Below, piece by piece: positions 5,256-5,306 of a DNA stretch of 5,306 bases. The stretch's first letter is position 1, and the number at the start of each line of letters is the position of its first letter. The DNA is from Alphaproteobacteria bacterium (GTDB lineage Bacteria > Pseudomonadota > Alphaproteobacteria > Rhizobiales > Aestuariivirgaceae): the NCBI GenBank assembly GCA_024639035.1, contig JAHEJE010000211.1:1-5306 (forward strand), read 5' to 3'. The notes beneath the pieces are model-generated. The model searched no databases. It saw only the letters and a program-made list of their open reading frames with translations, and was not told the origin of the DNA. The translations under genes were made by a program, and so were the position numbers.

Positions 5256-5306
5256 TCGAAGTGACCAATAAAAACGGCGCCCCAGCCAATCGTCCCGTCG
5301 GCTCAG

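Overview
The window looks like an ordinary chromosomal stretch from a GC-rich proteobacterium, most likely an alphaproteobacterium. This rests on the high GC with G/C at third codon positions, purine-rich Shine-Dalgarno sites and the mix of families (PaaK-type ligase, DM13, DUF302, CBU_0592-type membrane domain, UPF0339/DUF1508, AlkB). The taxonomy is inference; there is no rRNA or marker gene to fix it. I see no tRNA, rRNA, insertion sequence, integrase, CRISPR array or phage gene, and no stretch over about 200 bases lacks a gene.

Layout. Positions 1-429 (+) hold the C-terminal end of a phenylacetate-CoA-ligase-like adenylate-forming enzyme. Facing it are two small exported proteins on the minus strand: a DM13-domain protein (456-830) and, upstream of it in the same direction, a DUF302 protein (998-1456). 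A 202-bp divergent spacer follows and carries a sharp inverted repeat (1583-1598). The plus strand then carries a methylenetetrahydrofolate reductase-like gene (1659-2555) whose stop overlaps the start of an EamA/DMT-type transporter (2552-3481), so these two form a probable translationally coupled operon.

The transporter's 3' end overlaps by 33 bp with a convergent minus-strand gene (3449-4156). That gene joins a small three-helix membrane domain to a cyclic-nucleotide-binding-like fold that lacks the key arginine. A second divergent spacer (4157-4309), with a 12-bp perfect palindrome, leads into alkB (4310-4942, +), a complete DNA-dealkylating dioxygenase. alkB ends in a CTAG that is also the stop of the convergent gene for a tandem-repeat DUF1508/YegP-like protein (4939-5241, -).

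The genes do not form one obvious pathway. The supported functional units are the reductase/transporter pair (one-carbon metabolism plus an unassigned export or import step) and the two exported proteins in tandem. I found no convincing new multi-gene system. The most interesting points are the candidate operator in front of the reductase gene, the membrane-anchored degenerate cNMP-like sensor, and the very tight convergent gene ends.
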